DNA of 64,000 bases, taken from assembly GCF_004522175.1 (NCBI RefSeq), contig NZ_SDEB01000001.1:1-64000 (forward strand). The letters are read 5' to 3'. Shown piece by piece: positions 1 through 9,049 of the stretch (positions within the stretch are counted from its first letter, which is position 1; each line of letters begins with the position of its first letter). The notes beneath the pieces were generated by a model. That model was not told the DNA's origin. It saw only the letters and a program-made list of their open reading frames with translations, and searched no databases. The DNA is from Paracoccus ravus. GTDB lineage: Bacteria > Pseudomonadota > Alphaproteobacteria > Rhodobacterales > Rhodobacteraceae. The position numbers and the translations under genes were made by a program.

Positions 1-151
1 TGGCCATGATGCAGGCCGGTAGCTTCGACGCGAAGGCGATAACGCCCTCCCGACGCAATCGCCGACGCATCACGACTGTCCCCGCCCGGTCGAGACCGAC
101 GACACTGCAACTGTTCTTGCCCAGATCGATGCTAAGGATGACAATGCTCAT
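1..151 (-). CDS. IS110 family transposase, N-terminal part (cut by window edge)
   Basis: Reading the minus strand from the ATG at 151 gives 50 residues beginning MSIVILSIDLGKN and continuing with a CSVVGLDRAG-type segment. This is the start of the RuvC-like DEDD domain of IS110-family transposases, with the first catalytic Asp in IDLGKN (residue 9). A strong AGGAGG ribosome binding site lies just upstream. The rest of the gene is outside the window, so completeness of the insertion sequence cannot be judged. Confidence 0.85.
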   Translation of the reverse strand, partial: MSIVILSIDLGKNSCSVVGLDRAGTVVMRRRLRREGVIAFASKLPACIMA

Positions 152-224
152 GGTTCGCTCCTTCCTCCTTTGAAAACCGACATCCTACACAGAGGTCGGC
201 GGGAGGGGCGGGCCATCCATACAG

Positions 225-239
225 GGGGCCTGAGGCCCC
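225..239 (-). terminator. GC-rich hairpin after glyS
   Basis: A GGGGCC / GGCCCC inverted repeat with a 3-nt loop lies 15 bases beyond the glyS stop codon. It has no clear T-run on the glyS strand, so it is only a weak candidate intrinsic terminator. It could also belong to the end of the neighbouring insertion sequence. Confidence 0.3.
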
Positions 240-253
240 TTTCCCTTGATGGT

Positions 254-2311
254 TCAGCCTTCGATCCGGCCAAAATCGGCGATCAGCCGCCCCGCCTCGC
301 GGATTCGCGACAAGAGGTTCAGGCGGTTGCGGCGGACGATCTGGTTGTCGGTATTGATCTGCACCGCCTCGAAGAAGGCGTCGATCGGCGCGCGAAGGGT
401 CGCGATGCCTTGAACCGCAGCCGGGAAATCCTCGAGGCGGACGGCTTCTCGGATGGCGGGCTCGGCCTTGTCGAGGGCGGCGAACAGCGCGCGTTCCTGC
501 TCGGTCTCGGAGAATTTCTCATCCGCGCCGAAGCTATATTCGACGCCATCCTTTTCCTCGGCCTGCGTCAGGATGTTCGACGCGCGCTTGAGGCCTTGCA
601 GCAGGTTCGTGCCGTTCTCGGTCGTCAGCACTTCGCCAAGCGCAACGGCCCGGTTTACCAGCAAAACGAGATCGTCATTCCCCGGCATCGCCAGAACCGC
701 GTCGATAATGTCGTGACGCACGCCCTGATCGCGCAGATAGACTTTCAGACGGTCGTGGAAGAAGGCCAGCAATTCGCCCGCATCCGCGCCCGGATAACCC
801 TTGGCGAAGACATCCGAGAGGTTCGCGCGAACCTTGTTCGAAAGCACCAGCCGGATCACACCAAGCGCCGCACGGCGTAGCGCGAAGGGGTCTTTCGAGC
901 CGGTCGGCTTCTCGCCGATGGCCCAGAAGCCGGTCAGCGTGTCGAGCTTGTCGGCCAAAGCCACCGCGACCGAGACCGGCGCAGAGGGCACGTCATCCGA
1001 CGGCCCCAGCGGCGAGTAATGGTCGCGCGCGGCATCGGCGACGGCGGCCGGCAGGCCCGCTTCCAGCGCGTAATGGCGACCCATGCCGCCCTGCAGCTCG
1101 GGGAACTCGCCGACCATGGCTGAGCGCAGGTCCAGTTTCGCGACCTTCGCGGCCTGTTCGGCCAGTTCGGGATCGGCCCCGACCAGCGGTGCGATCTCGC
1201 GCGCCAGCGCCGCGATGCGGGCGACGCGGTCGGCCTGCGAGCCGAGCTGGCTCTGGAAGGTCACGGATTTCAGCCCGTCGGCCCAATCCCCCATGCCCGA
1301 TTTTGCCTCGCGCAGGTCATTGTCCCAGAAGAAGGCGGCGTCCGACAGGCGGGCGGCCAGCACGCGCTGGTTGCCCTTCAGGATCGTCTCGCCATGATCC
1401 GGCGTCTCGATATTGGCGACGGTGACGAAGCCCTCGATCCGGCCGGTCTTGGGATTGCGGGCCGAGAAGAACTTCTGATGCTCCTTCATCGAGGTCTGCA
1501 AAACCTCGGGCGGCAAGGTCAGGAAGCGGTCCTCGATCGCGCCCATCAGTGGCACCGGCCATTCGACCAGACCCGCGACCTCGGTCAGCAGACCGTCGTC
1601 GGGGACGATCTCCCAGCCGCGGGCGAAGGCGAGATTGGCGGCCTCCTGCCGGATCGCGGCCGCGCGCTCGGCGCTGTCGAGCATGACCTTGGCGCGGCGC
1701 AGCTTGGCGGCGTAATCGTCAAAGCCGGAAACGGTGATCTCGTCCGGGGCCATGAAGCGGTGGCCGCGGGTGGTGTTGCCCGAGGTGATGCCCTCGATTT
1801 CCAGCGGCACGACCTCGGCGCCGGCCTCGTCGGTCAGCAGGCAGATGACCCCATGCAGCGGACGAACCCAGCGCAAGCTTCCCGAGCCCCAGCGCATGGA
1901 TTTCGGCCAGGGGAAGTTGCGGATAGTCGCGTCCAGCACCTCAGCCACGATCTCGGCGGCGGGGCGGCCGGCCTTCTCGATGGTGGCGAACCAGACTTGG
2001 CCCTTCTTGTCGTCGCGCGCCTCAAGCTGCTCGCGCGTCAGACCGGTCGAGCGCAGGAAGCCTTCCAGCGCGGCCTCGGGGGCGTCGGTGCGCGGGCCTT
2101 TGCGTTCCTCCCGGGTGGTCGGGCTATGGGCGGTCAGGCCTTCGACCGCCAGCACCAGACGGCGCGGAGTCGAGAAAGCACCCGCCGAGGCATAGGTCAG
2201 GCCAGCAGTCACCAGCCCGTCGGTTACCAGTTTCTTCAGGTCTTCGCGGGCGCGGGCCTGCATCCGCGCCGGGATTTCTTCCGAGAAAAGCTCGATCAGA
2301 AGGTCGGGCAT
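254..2311 (-). CDS. glyS: Glycyl-tRNA synthetase beta subunit
   Basis: The 685-aa product is the beta chain of the bacterial alpha2-beta2 glycyl-tRNA synthetase, which charges tRNA-Gly in the cytoplasm. It opens with the family signature LLIELFSEEIPARM at residues 4-17, and its length matches the usual 680-700 aa. The beta chain provides tRNA recognition and anticodon contacts, while GlyQ supplies the catalytic core. Its ATG overlaps the stop of the DUF6446 gene by one base (TGATG), so glyQ, the DUF6446 gene and glyS are probably co-transcribed and translationally coupled. Confidence 0.97.
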   Translation of the reverse strand: MPDLLIELFSEEIPARMQARAREDLKKLVTDGLVTAGLTYASAGAFSTPRRLVLAVEGLTAHSPTTREERKGPRTDAPEAALEGFLRSTGLTREQLEARDDKKGQVWFATIEKAGRPAAEIVAEVLDATIRNFPWPKSMRWGSGSLRWVRPLHGVICLLTDEAGAEVVPLEIEGITSGNTTRGHRFMAPDEITVSGFDDYAAKLRRAKVMLDSAERAAAIRQEAANLAFARGWEIVPDDGLLTEVAGLVEWPVPLMGAIEDRFLTLPPEVLQTSMKEHQKFFSARNPKTGRIEGFVTVANIETPDHGETILKGNQRVLAARLSDAAFFWDNDLREAKSGMGDWADGLKSVTFQSQLGSQADRVARIAALAREIAPLVGADPELAEQAAKVAKLDLRSAMVGEFPELQGGMGRHYALEAGLPAAVADAARDHYSPLGPSDDVPSAPVSVAVALADKLDTLTGFWAIGEKPTGSKDPFALRRAALGVIRLVLSNKVRANLSDVFAKGYPGADAGELLAFFHDRLKVYLRDQGVRHDIIDAVLAMPGNDDLVLLVNRAVALGEVLTTENGTNLLQGLKRASNILTQAEEKDGVEYSFGADEKFSETEQERALFAALDKAEPAIREAVRLEDFPAAVQGIATLRAPIDAFFEAVQINTDNQIVRRNRLNLLSRIREAGRLIADFGRIEG

Positions 2312-2781
2312 CAGTCCATTACTCCGCGTTCGGGGGTCTTGTCGTTGAATTGGTGCCAGCCGTAAGCGCGGCCATCGGGATAGACGGCGATCACACGATC
2401 CACATCGGGGCGGATCTCGGGCTGGGAGAGATAGGCTTTGGCCGCGCCAGAGGCCAGATCGGCCTGCAATTGCCCGGCGTCAAAGCAGGTAAACCAGTTC
2501 GGCCCGACCAGCGGCGTCGGCTGCTCGAAAACTTCCGCACCCTCGGGCAGCGGCTGGTCTAGGCGAAAGCATCCGCGCCAGCGGATGGGCGAGCTTGAGG
2601 CGTCGATCGCCTCAAGATCGCCTGCCTCCAGCGGCACAGGCTGGCCATGCGCCACCACCGTCAGCCGGATGCTCGCAGCATCGGCGCGCTCGTAAAAGCC
2701 ATATTCCTGCGCATACCAGACCCCGACGCCCGCAGCGATTGCGGCGCCAAGGATCAGAAGCGCGGGAATCCGGCCGTTCAA
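2311..2781 (-). CDS. DUF6446 family membrane-anchored protein
   Basis: This 156-aa protein has one N-terminal hydrophobic segment (about residues 6-24) followed by a soluble domain, so it is probably anchored in the inner membrane with its C-terminus in the periplasm. I recognise it as the DUF6446-type gene that Rhodobacterales often carry between glyQ and glyS. No biochemical role is known to me. The start codon is TTG, one base after the glyQ stop, and no ATG lies nearby. The gene ends by overlapping the glyS start. Its fixed position suggests co-expression with glyQS rather than a role in tRNA charging. Confidence 0.8.
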   Translation of the reverse strand: MNGRIPALLILGAAIAAGVGVWYAQEYGFYERADAASIRLTVVAHGQPVPLEAGDLEAIDASSSPIRWRGCFRLDQPLPEGAEVFEQPTPLVGPNWFTCFDAGQLQADLASGAAKAYLSQPEIRPDVDRVIAVYPDGRAYGWHQFNDKTPERGVMD

Positions 2782-2782
2782 A

Positions 2783-3745
2783 TCACGCCCCCGCCGGGAA
2801 AGCAGGCAGCGGCTCGCCCGTCGCAGCCGAGGTCGTCACGAACAGATCCGCGCAACGCTTCGCCAGCGCGCGAACCCGCCCGATATAGGCCTGACGCTCG
2901 GTGACCGAGATCACGCCTCGCGCATCGAGCAGGTTGAACAGGTGGCTGGCCTTGATCGCCTGATCATAGGCCGGATGCGCCATCGGAATATTGCGGCCGG
3001 CGCTGTCGGCCTCGGCCGCGTCCAGCGTGCGGGCGCATTCGGCCTCGGCATCCTCGAAATGCTTCAGCAGCGTGGCGGTATCGGCCTGCTCGAAGTTCCA
3101 GCGGGAATATTCGCGCTCGGCCTGACGGAAGATATCGCCATAGGTCAGGGGGATCGCGCTCGCCGGGTCGTTGAAGGGCATGTCCATGACATGCTCGACG
3201 CCCAGCACATACATGGCCAGACGCTCGAGGCCATAGGTCAGCTCGCCCGAGACCGGACGGCAGTCATGCCCGCCGACCTGCTGGAAATAGGTGAACTGGC
3301 TGACTTCCATACCGTCGCACCAGACCTCCCAGCCAAGGCCCCAAGCGCCCAGCGTCGGGCTTTCCCAGTCATCCTCGACGAAGCGCACGTCATGGATCAT
3401 CGGATCCAACCCGATCGCCTTCAGCGAGCCCAGATACAGATCCTGCAGGTTCGGCGGCGAGGGTTTGATGATGACTTGGTACTGGTAATAGTGCTGCAAG
3501 CGGTTCGGGTTCTCGCCATAACGACCATCGGTCGGGCGACGCGAGGGCTGGACATAGGCCGCAGCCCAAGGCCGCGCGCCCAGCGAACGCAGAGTGGTCG
3601 CCGGATGGAAGGTGCCCGCGCCGACCTCCATGTCATAGGGTTGCAGCACGGCGCAGCCCTGCGCGGCCCAATAGGATTGCAGGCGCAGGATGATATCCTG
3701 AAAGCAGACGGGTTTCGCCGTCTGAACGTCCTTGGGGCTGGTCAT
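2783..3745 (-). CDS. glyQ: Glycyl-tRNA synthetase alpha subunit
   Basis: The 320-aa product carries the GlyQ hallmarks: [17 protein letters not shown] near residues 15-31 and [16 protein letters not shown] shortly after. It is the class II catalytic subunit that pairs with GlyS. An upstream in-frame ATG at 3772 exists, but the ATG at 3745 is preceded by AAAGGA at good spacing and gives the conserved N-terminus MTSPKDVQ, so 3745 was chosen. It is the first gene of the glyQ-DUF6446-glyS operon. Confidence 0.97.
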   Translation of the reverse strand: MTSPKDVQTAKPVCFQDIILRLQSYWAAQGCAVLQPYDMEVGAGTFHPATTLRSLGARPWAAAYVQPSRRPTDGRYGENPNRLQHYYQYQVIIKPSPPNLQDLYLGSLKAIGLDPMIHDVRFVEDDWESPTLGAWGLGWEVWCDGMEVSQFTYFQQVGGHDCRPVSGELTYGLERLAMYVLGVEHVMDMPFNDPASAIPLTYGDIFRQAEREYSRWNFEQADTATLLKHFEDAEAECARTLDAAEADSAGRNIPMAHPAYDQAIKASHLFNLLDARGVISVTERQAYIGRVRALAKRCADLFVTTSAATGEPLPAFPAGA

Positions 3746-3831
3746 CGCTGCATCCTTTTGCATAACTGGCAAGTAGGGTCAGCCGCCTTCTAGGCAGAGG
3801 GCGGCGCAGGGTCAATGAGAGGGAATTGCCC

Positions 3832-5343
3832 ATGCGGCGCTTTGCGTTCATCTTCGCTGCGGCCTTGCCGCTTTTGCCTGCCCTGCCAGCCCAGGCCGAG
3901 GATGTGCTGATCCGCATCGAGGCCAAGCGCGGCACCGAGGCCGCCCGCGCCAGCGCCGAGGGCTGGAGCGCGCGTTTCAGCAATATCGTGACCTTTCCTC
4001 TGGCCGATGGCTGGGTCGGCGTGGCGCTGGGTCCACTACCCCGAGCCGAAGCCACCATCCGCCTGCGCGAGTTGAAATCGGCGGGACGGATTCCGGGCGA
4101 CAGTTTCCTCGCGCCGCTTCCCGGACAAAGACTGACGCCGGTCGCCCCCGCAGCGGGTACACCACGGGCAGATCCTCCGGCAGATCGTTCGGCTGCGGCC
4201 GTCGGCTCGCCCTCGACCTTCCCTTTGGGCGGGGCGGCTGGCGCGCAGCCCGAGCAGAACGTCACTGCCGCCGCCGAGCCTGTGCCGGAAACCGACCCAC
4301 AGCCGGTCAAGTACTTCCTGCGCATCGAATCGGCGTCCGACCGGGCAAAGGCCGAAGAGCTTCTCGCCAAGCGACGCGAGACCCTGCCCGAGGTGGGGTT
4401 ATGGGCTCTGCCGAACGGAAGATCGGCGATTGCGCTCGGCCCCATGGACGAGGCGACCGGCAAGGCCTGGCTCGCAGCCTTTCGCCGGGCCGAGGCCATT
4501 CCCAGGGACGCCCTGCTTTCCCCCCAGACAGAGATGGGCCAGCCGGTCATGCCCGGCAGCGATCCCGAACTGGGCCCGCCGCCCGCCGAAGGGGCTGAGC
4601 CCGCCGCCATGCCCCCGCTCGAGGATATCCAGCGTGCATTGCGTTGGGCGGGCCATTACGACGGCGCGATTGACGGCAAGGATGGTCCGATGACGCAAGC
4701 CGCCATCGCCGATGAGATCGTCAACCTGCGGACCTCGCCCGACACGGCCACTGCCATGCAGGAACTGATCCGCCGGCGCGAGACCTGGCGCCGCGAGATG
4801 GGGCTGGGCGAATTGCGCGATGCCCATACCGGATTGGCCCTGCCCGCCCCGATGGAAAAGTTGGAATTCGACCGGGCCGAGCGGGCGCTGTCGATCTATG
4901 GCCCCAAGGGCGGCTCGGGCGCGGCACTGATCCTGTTCTCGCAGCCCGGCGACCAGCAGGAAATGCTGGACCTGACCGGGCTTGTCACGGCGCTTGGCTG
5001 GGTTCCCGCGCCCAAACGCGATGTGCGCCGCGGCAGCGTGACGCTGGACGGCCGGAACGAGACCCATATCAGCCATGCCGAGGCCCGTATCCGCGACGGC
5101 AGGGTCGAGGGCTTCGTGCTGATCTGGCCCGGGGTCGATCCCGAAGAGCAGCGCCGCCTTGCCTCCGAGATCTCGGATAATCTGGGTCGCTTCGCACCGA
5201 CCGCCGCCGAGATCGCGAGCCAAGCGCCTGCGGAAACCGCCGCCACCCCCGAGCCCTTGGCCGAGGCCATGCCCGGTCCGGCAGGCGCAGAGGAAACCGC
5301 CGCAAGCCCGATCCCTGCCGCGCTGCCCTCTGCCGCGCCCTGA
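3832..5343 (+). CDS. Exported SPOR/peptidoglycan-binding-like protein
   Basis: This 503-aa protein has a signal peptide ending at ALPAQA-E (about residue 22). Two repeats near residues 24-100 and 160-235 (forms of RIEAKRG..A and RIESASD.AKAEELL, each followed by a W.VALGP/A.IALGP segment) resemble SPOR-type repeats that bind denuded peptidoglycan. A peptidoglycan-binding-1-like stretch with LRWAGHYDGAIDGKDGPMT lies near residues 268-290. The C-terminal half has a further unassigned domain and ends in an Ala/Pro-rich tail. ATG 3832 has an AGAGGGA site upstream; a TTG at 3826 is less likely. It is probably an envelope protein; its enzymatic role, if any, is unknown. Confidence 0.75.
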   Translation: MRRFAFIFAAALPLLPALPAQAEDVLIRIEAKRGTEAARASAEGWSARFSNIVTFPLADGWVGVALGPLPRAEATIRLRELKSAGRIPGDSFLAPLPGQRLTPVAPAAGTPRADPPADRSAAAVGSPSTFPLGGAAGAQPEQNVTAAAEPVPETDPQPVKYFLRIESASDRAKAEELLAKRRETLPEVGLWALPNGRSAIALGPMDEATGKAWLAAFRRAEAIPRDALLSPQTEMGQPVMPGSDPELGPPPAEGAEPAAMPPLEDIQRALRWAGHYDGAIDGKDGPMTQAAIADEIVNLRTSPDTATAMQELIRRRETWRREMGLGELRDAHTGLALPAPMEKLEFDRAERALSIYGPKGGSGAALILFSQPGDQQEMLDLTGLVTALGWVPAPKRDVRRGSVTLDGRNETHISHAEARIRDGRVEGFVLIWPGVDPEEQRRLASEISDNLGRFAPTAAEIASQAPAETAATPEPLAEAMPGPAGAEETAASPIPAALPSAAP

Positions 5344-5345
5344 AT

Positions 5346-6794
5346 TCAGCTGCGCCAGAAGCGTGGCAGGAAAAGCACCAGCACGGTGACCAGTTCGAGC
5401 CGGCCGATATACATGCCAAAGGTCATCATCCATTTCGCGGCGGTCGGCAATTGATCGACCGCCCCGTTCGGGCTGAGCTCGGGACCCCACATCACGCCGA
5501 CATTGGCGATCGCGGTCCATGCCCCGGTCAGCGCCGTCCTTGGATGCAGCCCGGTCATCGCGAGGCCCATGATGAGCAGGCCGAAACTCAGCATGAACAG
5601 GGTAAAGAAGGTCATCACCGAATCGACGACCTCCTGTTTCAGCGGGTTGCCGTCATAGCGCAGCGGATAGACGCGATGCGGCGATTGCATCCGCCGCATC
5701 TGCGAGCGGACGGCCTCGAACAGGACCAGATAGCGGAACACCTTGACCGAACAGGCGGTCGAGCCGGTGCATCCGCCGATCAGCCCGACCACCACCAGCA
5801 CGGCAAAGGGGAAATGCCCCCATTGCGTCACATCGCTGGAACTCAGCCCCGTGCCGGAAAAGGTCGAAACCACGTTGAAGACGGTTTCGCGGATGATCGC
5901 TTCGGGATGTTTGGCCTCGAGCCAGACCAGCCGATAGGCGACGATCGCCGTGATCGCCAGGAACATCCAGCGCAGATAGGCCCTGATCTGCGCATCCGCC
6001 CAAAGCGGCTCGGCCGAGCCCCGCACAAGCTGGACCATGCGGATGAAGGGGATCGAGGCCAGCACCATGAAAATCGCCGCCGCATATTCCAGCGGCCCCG
6101 CGAAACCCGCAAAACTGGCATTGTAATTCGAGAAACCGCCGGTCGAGCAGGTGGACATGGCCAGCAGGAAGGCGTCATAGCCCGTCATTCCCAGCAAAAT
6201 ATAGACGATGGCGCAGATCGCGGTCAGGGCGATATAGACCCAGGTCATCTCGCGGGCGATGTCAAAGGCACGGGGCAGGATCTTGCCCAATGTGTCGAAA
6301 CCCTCGGACTTGAAGAATTGCATCCCCCCGACCTTCATCACCGGAAGGAAGATCATCGCGACCACGATGATCCCCAACCCGCCTGCCCAGTTCAGGAAAC
6401 AGCGCCACAGATTGGCACCCTTTGGCAGGCTGTCGAGATCGGGAATGCTGGTCGCCCCGGTGGTGGTCAGTCCCGACATGCCTTCGAAATAGGCGTCGGT
6501 GAAGCTCAGATAGGGCGCGCCGATCATCAGCGGCAAGGCTCCGGCCGCTGGCAGCACCGCCCAGATCGCGGCGGTCAGCAGAAAGGCCTGCTCCATGCTC
6601 AGCGCCAGATCAGCCCCGCGCGTCGCCAGCGTGATCAGCGCCCCCGCAAGCATGGTGAGGATCGCGGATTCGAGAAAGGCCTTCCAATGCGGGTCGCCGG
6701 CCCACCAATCGACAGCCATAGGCAGCACCATCGCCGCCCCCAGCGTGATGACCAGCTTGCCGATTGTGTTGGCCACCGGACGGATATCGATCAT
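5346..6794 (-). CDS. TrkH family potassium uptake transmembrane protein
   Basis: The 482-aa integral membrane protein shows the four-repeat pore architecture of TrkH/KtrB. Filter-like segments occur in order: GLTTTGATS, CSTGGFSN, FSGTGLSS and IANVGVMWG. It would move K+ into the cell, usually together with the NAD-binding regulator TrkA, which is not in this window. The stop codon lies two bases from the stop of the convergent gene ending at 5343. Length is normal for the family. Confidence 0.93.
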   Translation of the reverse strand: MIDIRPVANTIGKLVITLGAAMVLPMAVDWWAGDPHWKAFLESAILTMLAGALITLATRGADLALSMEQAFLLTAAIWAVLPAAGALPLMIGAPYLSFTDAYFEGMSGLTTTGATSIPDLDSLPKGANLWRCFLNWAGGLGIIVVAMIFLPVMKVGGMQFFKSEGFDTLGKILPRAFDIAREMTWVYIALTAICAIVYILLGMTGYDAFLLAMSTCSTGGFSNYNASFAGFAGPLEYAAAIFMVLASIPFIRMVQLVRGSAEPLWADAQIRAYLRWMFLAITAIVAYRLVWLEAKHPEAIIRETVFNVVSTFSGTGLSSSDVTQWGHFPFAVLVVVGLIGGCTGSTACSVKVFRYLVLFEAVRSQMRRMQSPHRVYPLRYDGNPLKQEVVDSVMTFFTLFMLSFGLLIMGLAMTGLHPRTALTGAWTAIANVGVMWGPELSPNGAVDQLPTAAKWMMTFGMYIGRLELVTVLVLFLPRFWRS

Positions 6795-6898
6795 GTCTCA
6801 CTGCTTGCCGCGCCGTTGTGCCTGCGTCAAGCATCTGCGGTTTAAGCGCCTCTGCCCGCTTGCAACCTCTGTCGGGGCTGACTATAGAAAACAGCGAT

Positions 6899-6972
6899 GC
6901 GGGTGTAGCTCAATGGTAGAGCAGCAGCCTTCCAAGCTGAATACGTGGGTTCGATTCCCATCACCCGCTCCA
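6899..6972 (+). tRNA. tRNA-Gly(TCC)
   Basis: A 74-nt cloverleaf starts GCGGGTG and ends with the pairing CACCCGC, discriminator T and an encoded CCA. The D-arm GCTC/GAGC, the anticodon loop CTTCCAA (anticodon TCC) and the T-loop TTCGATT are all present. The outermost anticodon-stem pair is a G-A mismatch and one T-stem pair is G-T. It reads glycine GGA/GGG codons. It lies about 3 kb from glyQ. Confidence 0.96.
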
Positions 6973-7008
6973 TCCTTCCCTTTTCCAGATTGCCGCAGCC
7001 AGAGCAGG

Positions 7009-7221
7009 TTATTTGCCTAGCGTCAGCGCGGCAAAGGCGTAGCCCGCAAGGAAAGTCAGGCAGGGAATGACGAGGTTCCGCGCCCGGTATATCATCTGAA
7101 GCCGCAGCGTTTCCGCCTGCAGCTTCCTGGTCTCGGCCTTCAGCTTGATCACTTCGGCCTCGTCACGCAGACGCCTTGCGCGAGCCATCTGCTCGGGAGT
7201 CGGTGGAATCAGTTCCGACAT
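7009..7221 (-). CDS. Small coiled-coil protein with C-terminal membrane segment
   Basis: This 70-aa product has a charged helical stretch (residues 10-45) with an alternating pattern (EVIKLKAETRKLQAETLRLQ) typical of a short coiled coil. A hydrophobic segment follows (residues 48-66) that should span the inner membrane. The ATG at 7221 has a GGAGG site four bases upstream; an earlier in-frame start would add MRSGGC. No function is recognised. Confidence 0.65.
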   Translation of the reverse strand: MSELIPPTPEQMARARRLRDEAEVIKLKAETRKLQAETLRLQMIYRARNLVIPCLTFLAGYAFAALTLGK

Positions 7222-7247
7222 GCAACCTCCGCTTCGCAAAAAGCAGT

Positions 7248-8054
7248 CTATCCGTTTCGGACGGGCGAGGAAGGCAAACTGGCGGATATGGTTAAGGGCT
7301 CGGGCGTCACGGTGTCCAGCGGCTGGAACAGCCAGCCCTGCTCGCCCTCGGTGATCTGCGCGGTGATCCCGAAACTCTGGGCCAGATGCCGGCGGGTCAG
7401 TACTGCCTGTGGCGCGCCATCCGCGACGATCCGGCCATGATCAAGCAGCACCAGCCTTGTGCAGTGCCGCATGGCAAGCCCCAGATCATGCAGCGAGGCC
7501 AGCACCGCCCTTCCCTGCCGCGCGAGCCCCGCGAAAAGCCGCATCACCTCGATCTGCGCGGCCGGGTCCAGACCCGCGATCGGCTCATCCGCCACCAGAA
7601 GCGGCGTCTCCTGCGCCAGCGCGCGCGCGATCAGGACCCTCGCCCGCTCGCCCCCCGAAAGGCCAAGCACGTTGCGATGGCGCAGCACCTCCAACCGGAG
7701 CGCCGCGATGGCCCGGTCGGTGGCGCGCCGGTCGGCATCCGCGGCGGCGTCGGGATGGGCGATGCGGCCAAGCGCCACGAGATTCTCGACCGACATCGGC
7801 CATGCGATCTCGCGGTCCTGAGGCATGAAGGCGACGGCCCGGGCGCGCTCATGCGGAGGCAACTCGGACAATGAAGACCAACCGCTGACCGGCACCAGAC
7901 CTTGCGCCGCGCGCAAAAGACTGGTCTTGCCCGCCCCGTTGCGCCCGACCAGCCCGACGAATTCTCCGGCCGAGATGGTCAGATCGATGCCTTCCAGCAC
8001 CGCAGCGCCGTCCTGAAGGCAACTCAGGCGCGACAGCGTGAGCCGGTTCACCAT
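7248..8054 (-). CDS. btuD: Cobalamin ABC transporter ATP-binding protein
   Basis: This 268-aa ABC ATPase has Walker A GRNGAGKT (37-44), signature LSGGE (132-136) and Walker B LLVADE (152-157), followed by the D-loop and switch His (SLHD). It belongs to the FecE/BtuD class that works with BtuC-type permeases. Its ATG lies inside the end of btuC (7-nt overlap), so it is translated from the same message. Sequence alone fits haem, siderophore or B12 uptake; the cobalamin riboswitch at the head of the operon makes B12 the best substrate assignment. Confidence 0.88.
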   Translation of the reverse strand: MVNRLTLSRLSCLQDGAAVLEGIDLTISAGEFVGLVGRNGAGKTSLLRAAQGLVPVSGWSSLSELPPHERARAVAFMPQDREIAWPMSVENLVALGRIAHPDAAADADRRATDRAIAALRLEVLRHRNVLGLSGGERARVLIARALAQETPLLVADEPIAGLDPAAQIEVMRLFAGLARQGRAVLASLHDLGLAMRHCTRLVLLDHGRIVADGAPQAVLTRRHLAQSFGITAQITEGEQGWLFQPLDTVTPEPLTISASLPSSPVRNG

Positions 8055-9049
8055 TCCAGCCTCCGAGTCTTGAGGATCAGATGCAGAAAGAACGGCGCGC
8101 CCACGATCGATGTCAGCACCCCCAGCTTGAGGTCGCGCTCGGGGGCGATCAGCCGAACCGCGATATCGGCTGCGAGCACCATCGCGCCTCCGCCCAAAGC
8201 CGAGGCCGCGATCAGCCGCGAGGGGCGGGCCCCGACGGCGTGGCGCAGCACATGCGGCACGACGAGGCCGACGAAACCGATGGTTCCGGCCACGGCCGTA
8301 GCACCTCCGATCATTGCCGCCGTGCCCGCGACCAGCATCAGGCGCAGCTGCCGCAGATCGATGCCGCTGGCGGCGGCGGCGTCCTCGCCCAAGGTCAGCG
8401 CGTCGAGGCCGCGCCCGGTCGGAAAGAGCAAGGCCGCGCCGCAGATGATGAAGGGGGCCGCGATCCAGACATGCAGCATCGAGCGATCCGAAAGCGATCC
8501 GAGCATCCAGAAGATGATCTCGCTCGCGGCATAGGGATTGGGCGAGAGGTTCAGGACCAGCGCCGTCGCCGCCCCGGCCAGCGCCGAGATCGCGAGCCCC
8601 GCAAGGATCAGCGCCATGGTCCCGCCGCGCGGCCCGGCGAGCAGCAGGACCAGCACCACCGATCCCAGCGCCCCGGCCAAGGCCGCCAGTGGCAAGGCCA
8701 AGGGAAAGCTCGCGGCAAGGCCCAGCTGGATCGCCAGAACCGCCCCCAGCGCCGCCGAGGCGCTGGTGCCGACCAGCCCCGGCTCGGCCAGTGGATTTCG
8801 CAGGAAACCCTGCATCACCGCCCCGGACATGCCGAGCGCCGCCCCGACCATCAGCGCCAGCAATGCGCGCGGCAGCCGGATCTGGCGCATCACCAGTTGC
8901 AGCATCTCCGGTCCCTGGCCGGACAGGGCGCGCAGGCTGTCGCCCGGCCGGATCGCCGCCGGGCCGATCAGGACCGAGGCCGCGAACAGGGCAAGGCATA
9001 AAGCTCCAAGCCCGGTCAGCAGCAGGGAATAATTCGGGTTCCGGCTCAT
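8048..9049 (-). CDS. btuC: Cobalamin ABC transporter permease
   Basis: The 333-aa polytopic protein is a FecCD/BtuC family permease with about ten hydrophobic segments. It carries the family landmarks GAALGMSGAVMQGFLRNPLAEP and GFVGLVVPHVLR, the latter near the coupling region that contacts the ATPase. It forms the inner-membrane channel with BtuD and receives substrate from BtuF. Its start overlaps the btuF stop (ATGA), and its end overlaps btuD. Confidence 0.92.
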   Translation of the reverse strand: MSRNPNYSLLLTGLGALCLALFAASVLIGPAAIRPGDSLRALSGQGPEMLQLVMRQIRLPRALLALMVGAALGMSGAVMQGFLRNPLAEPGLVGTSASAALGAVLAIQLGLAASFPLALPLAALAGALGSVVLVLLLAGPRGGTMALILAGLAISALAGAATALVLNLSPNPYAASEIIFWMLGSLSDRSMLHVWIAAPFIICGAALLFPTGRGLDALTLGEDAAAASGIDLRQLRLMLVAGTAAMIGGATAVAGTIGFVGLVVPHVLRHAVGARPSRLIAASALGGGAMVLAADIAVRLIAPERDLKLGVLTSIVGAPFFLHLILKTRRLEW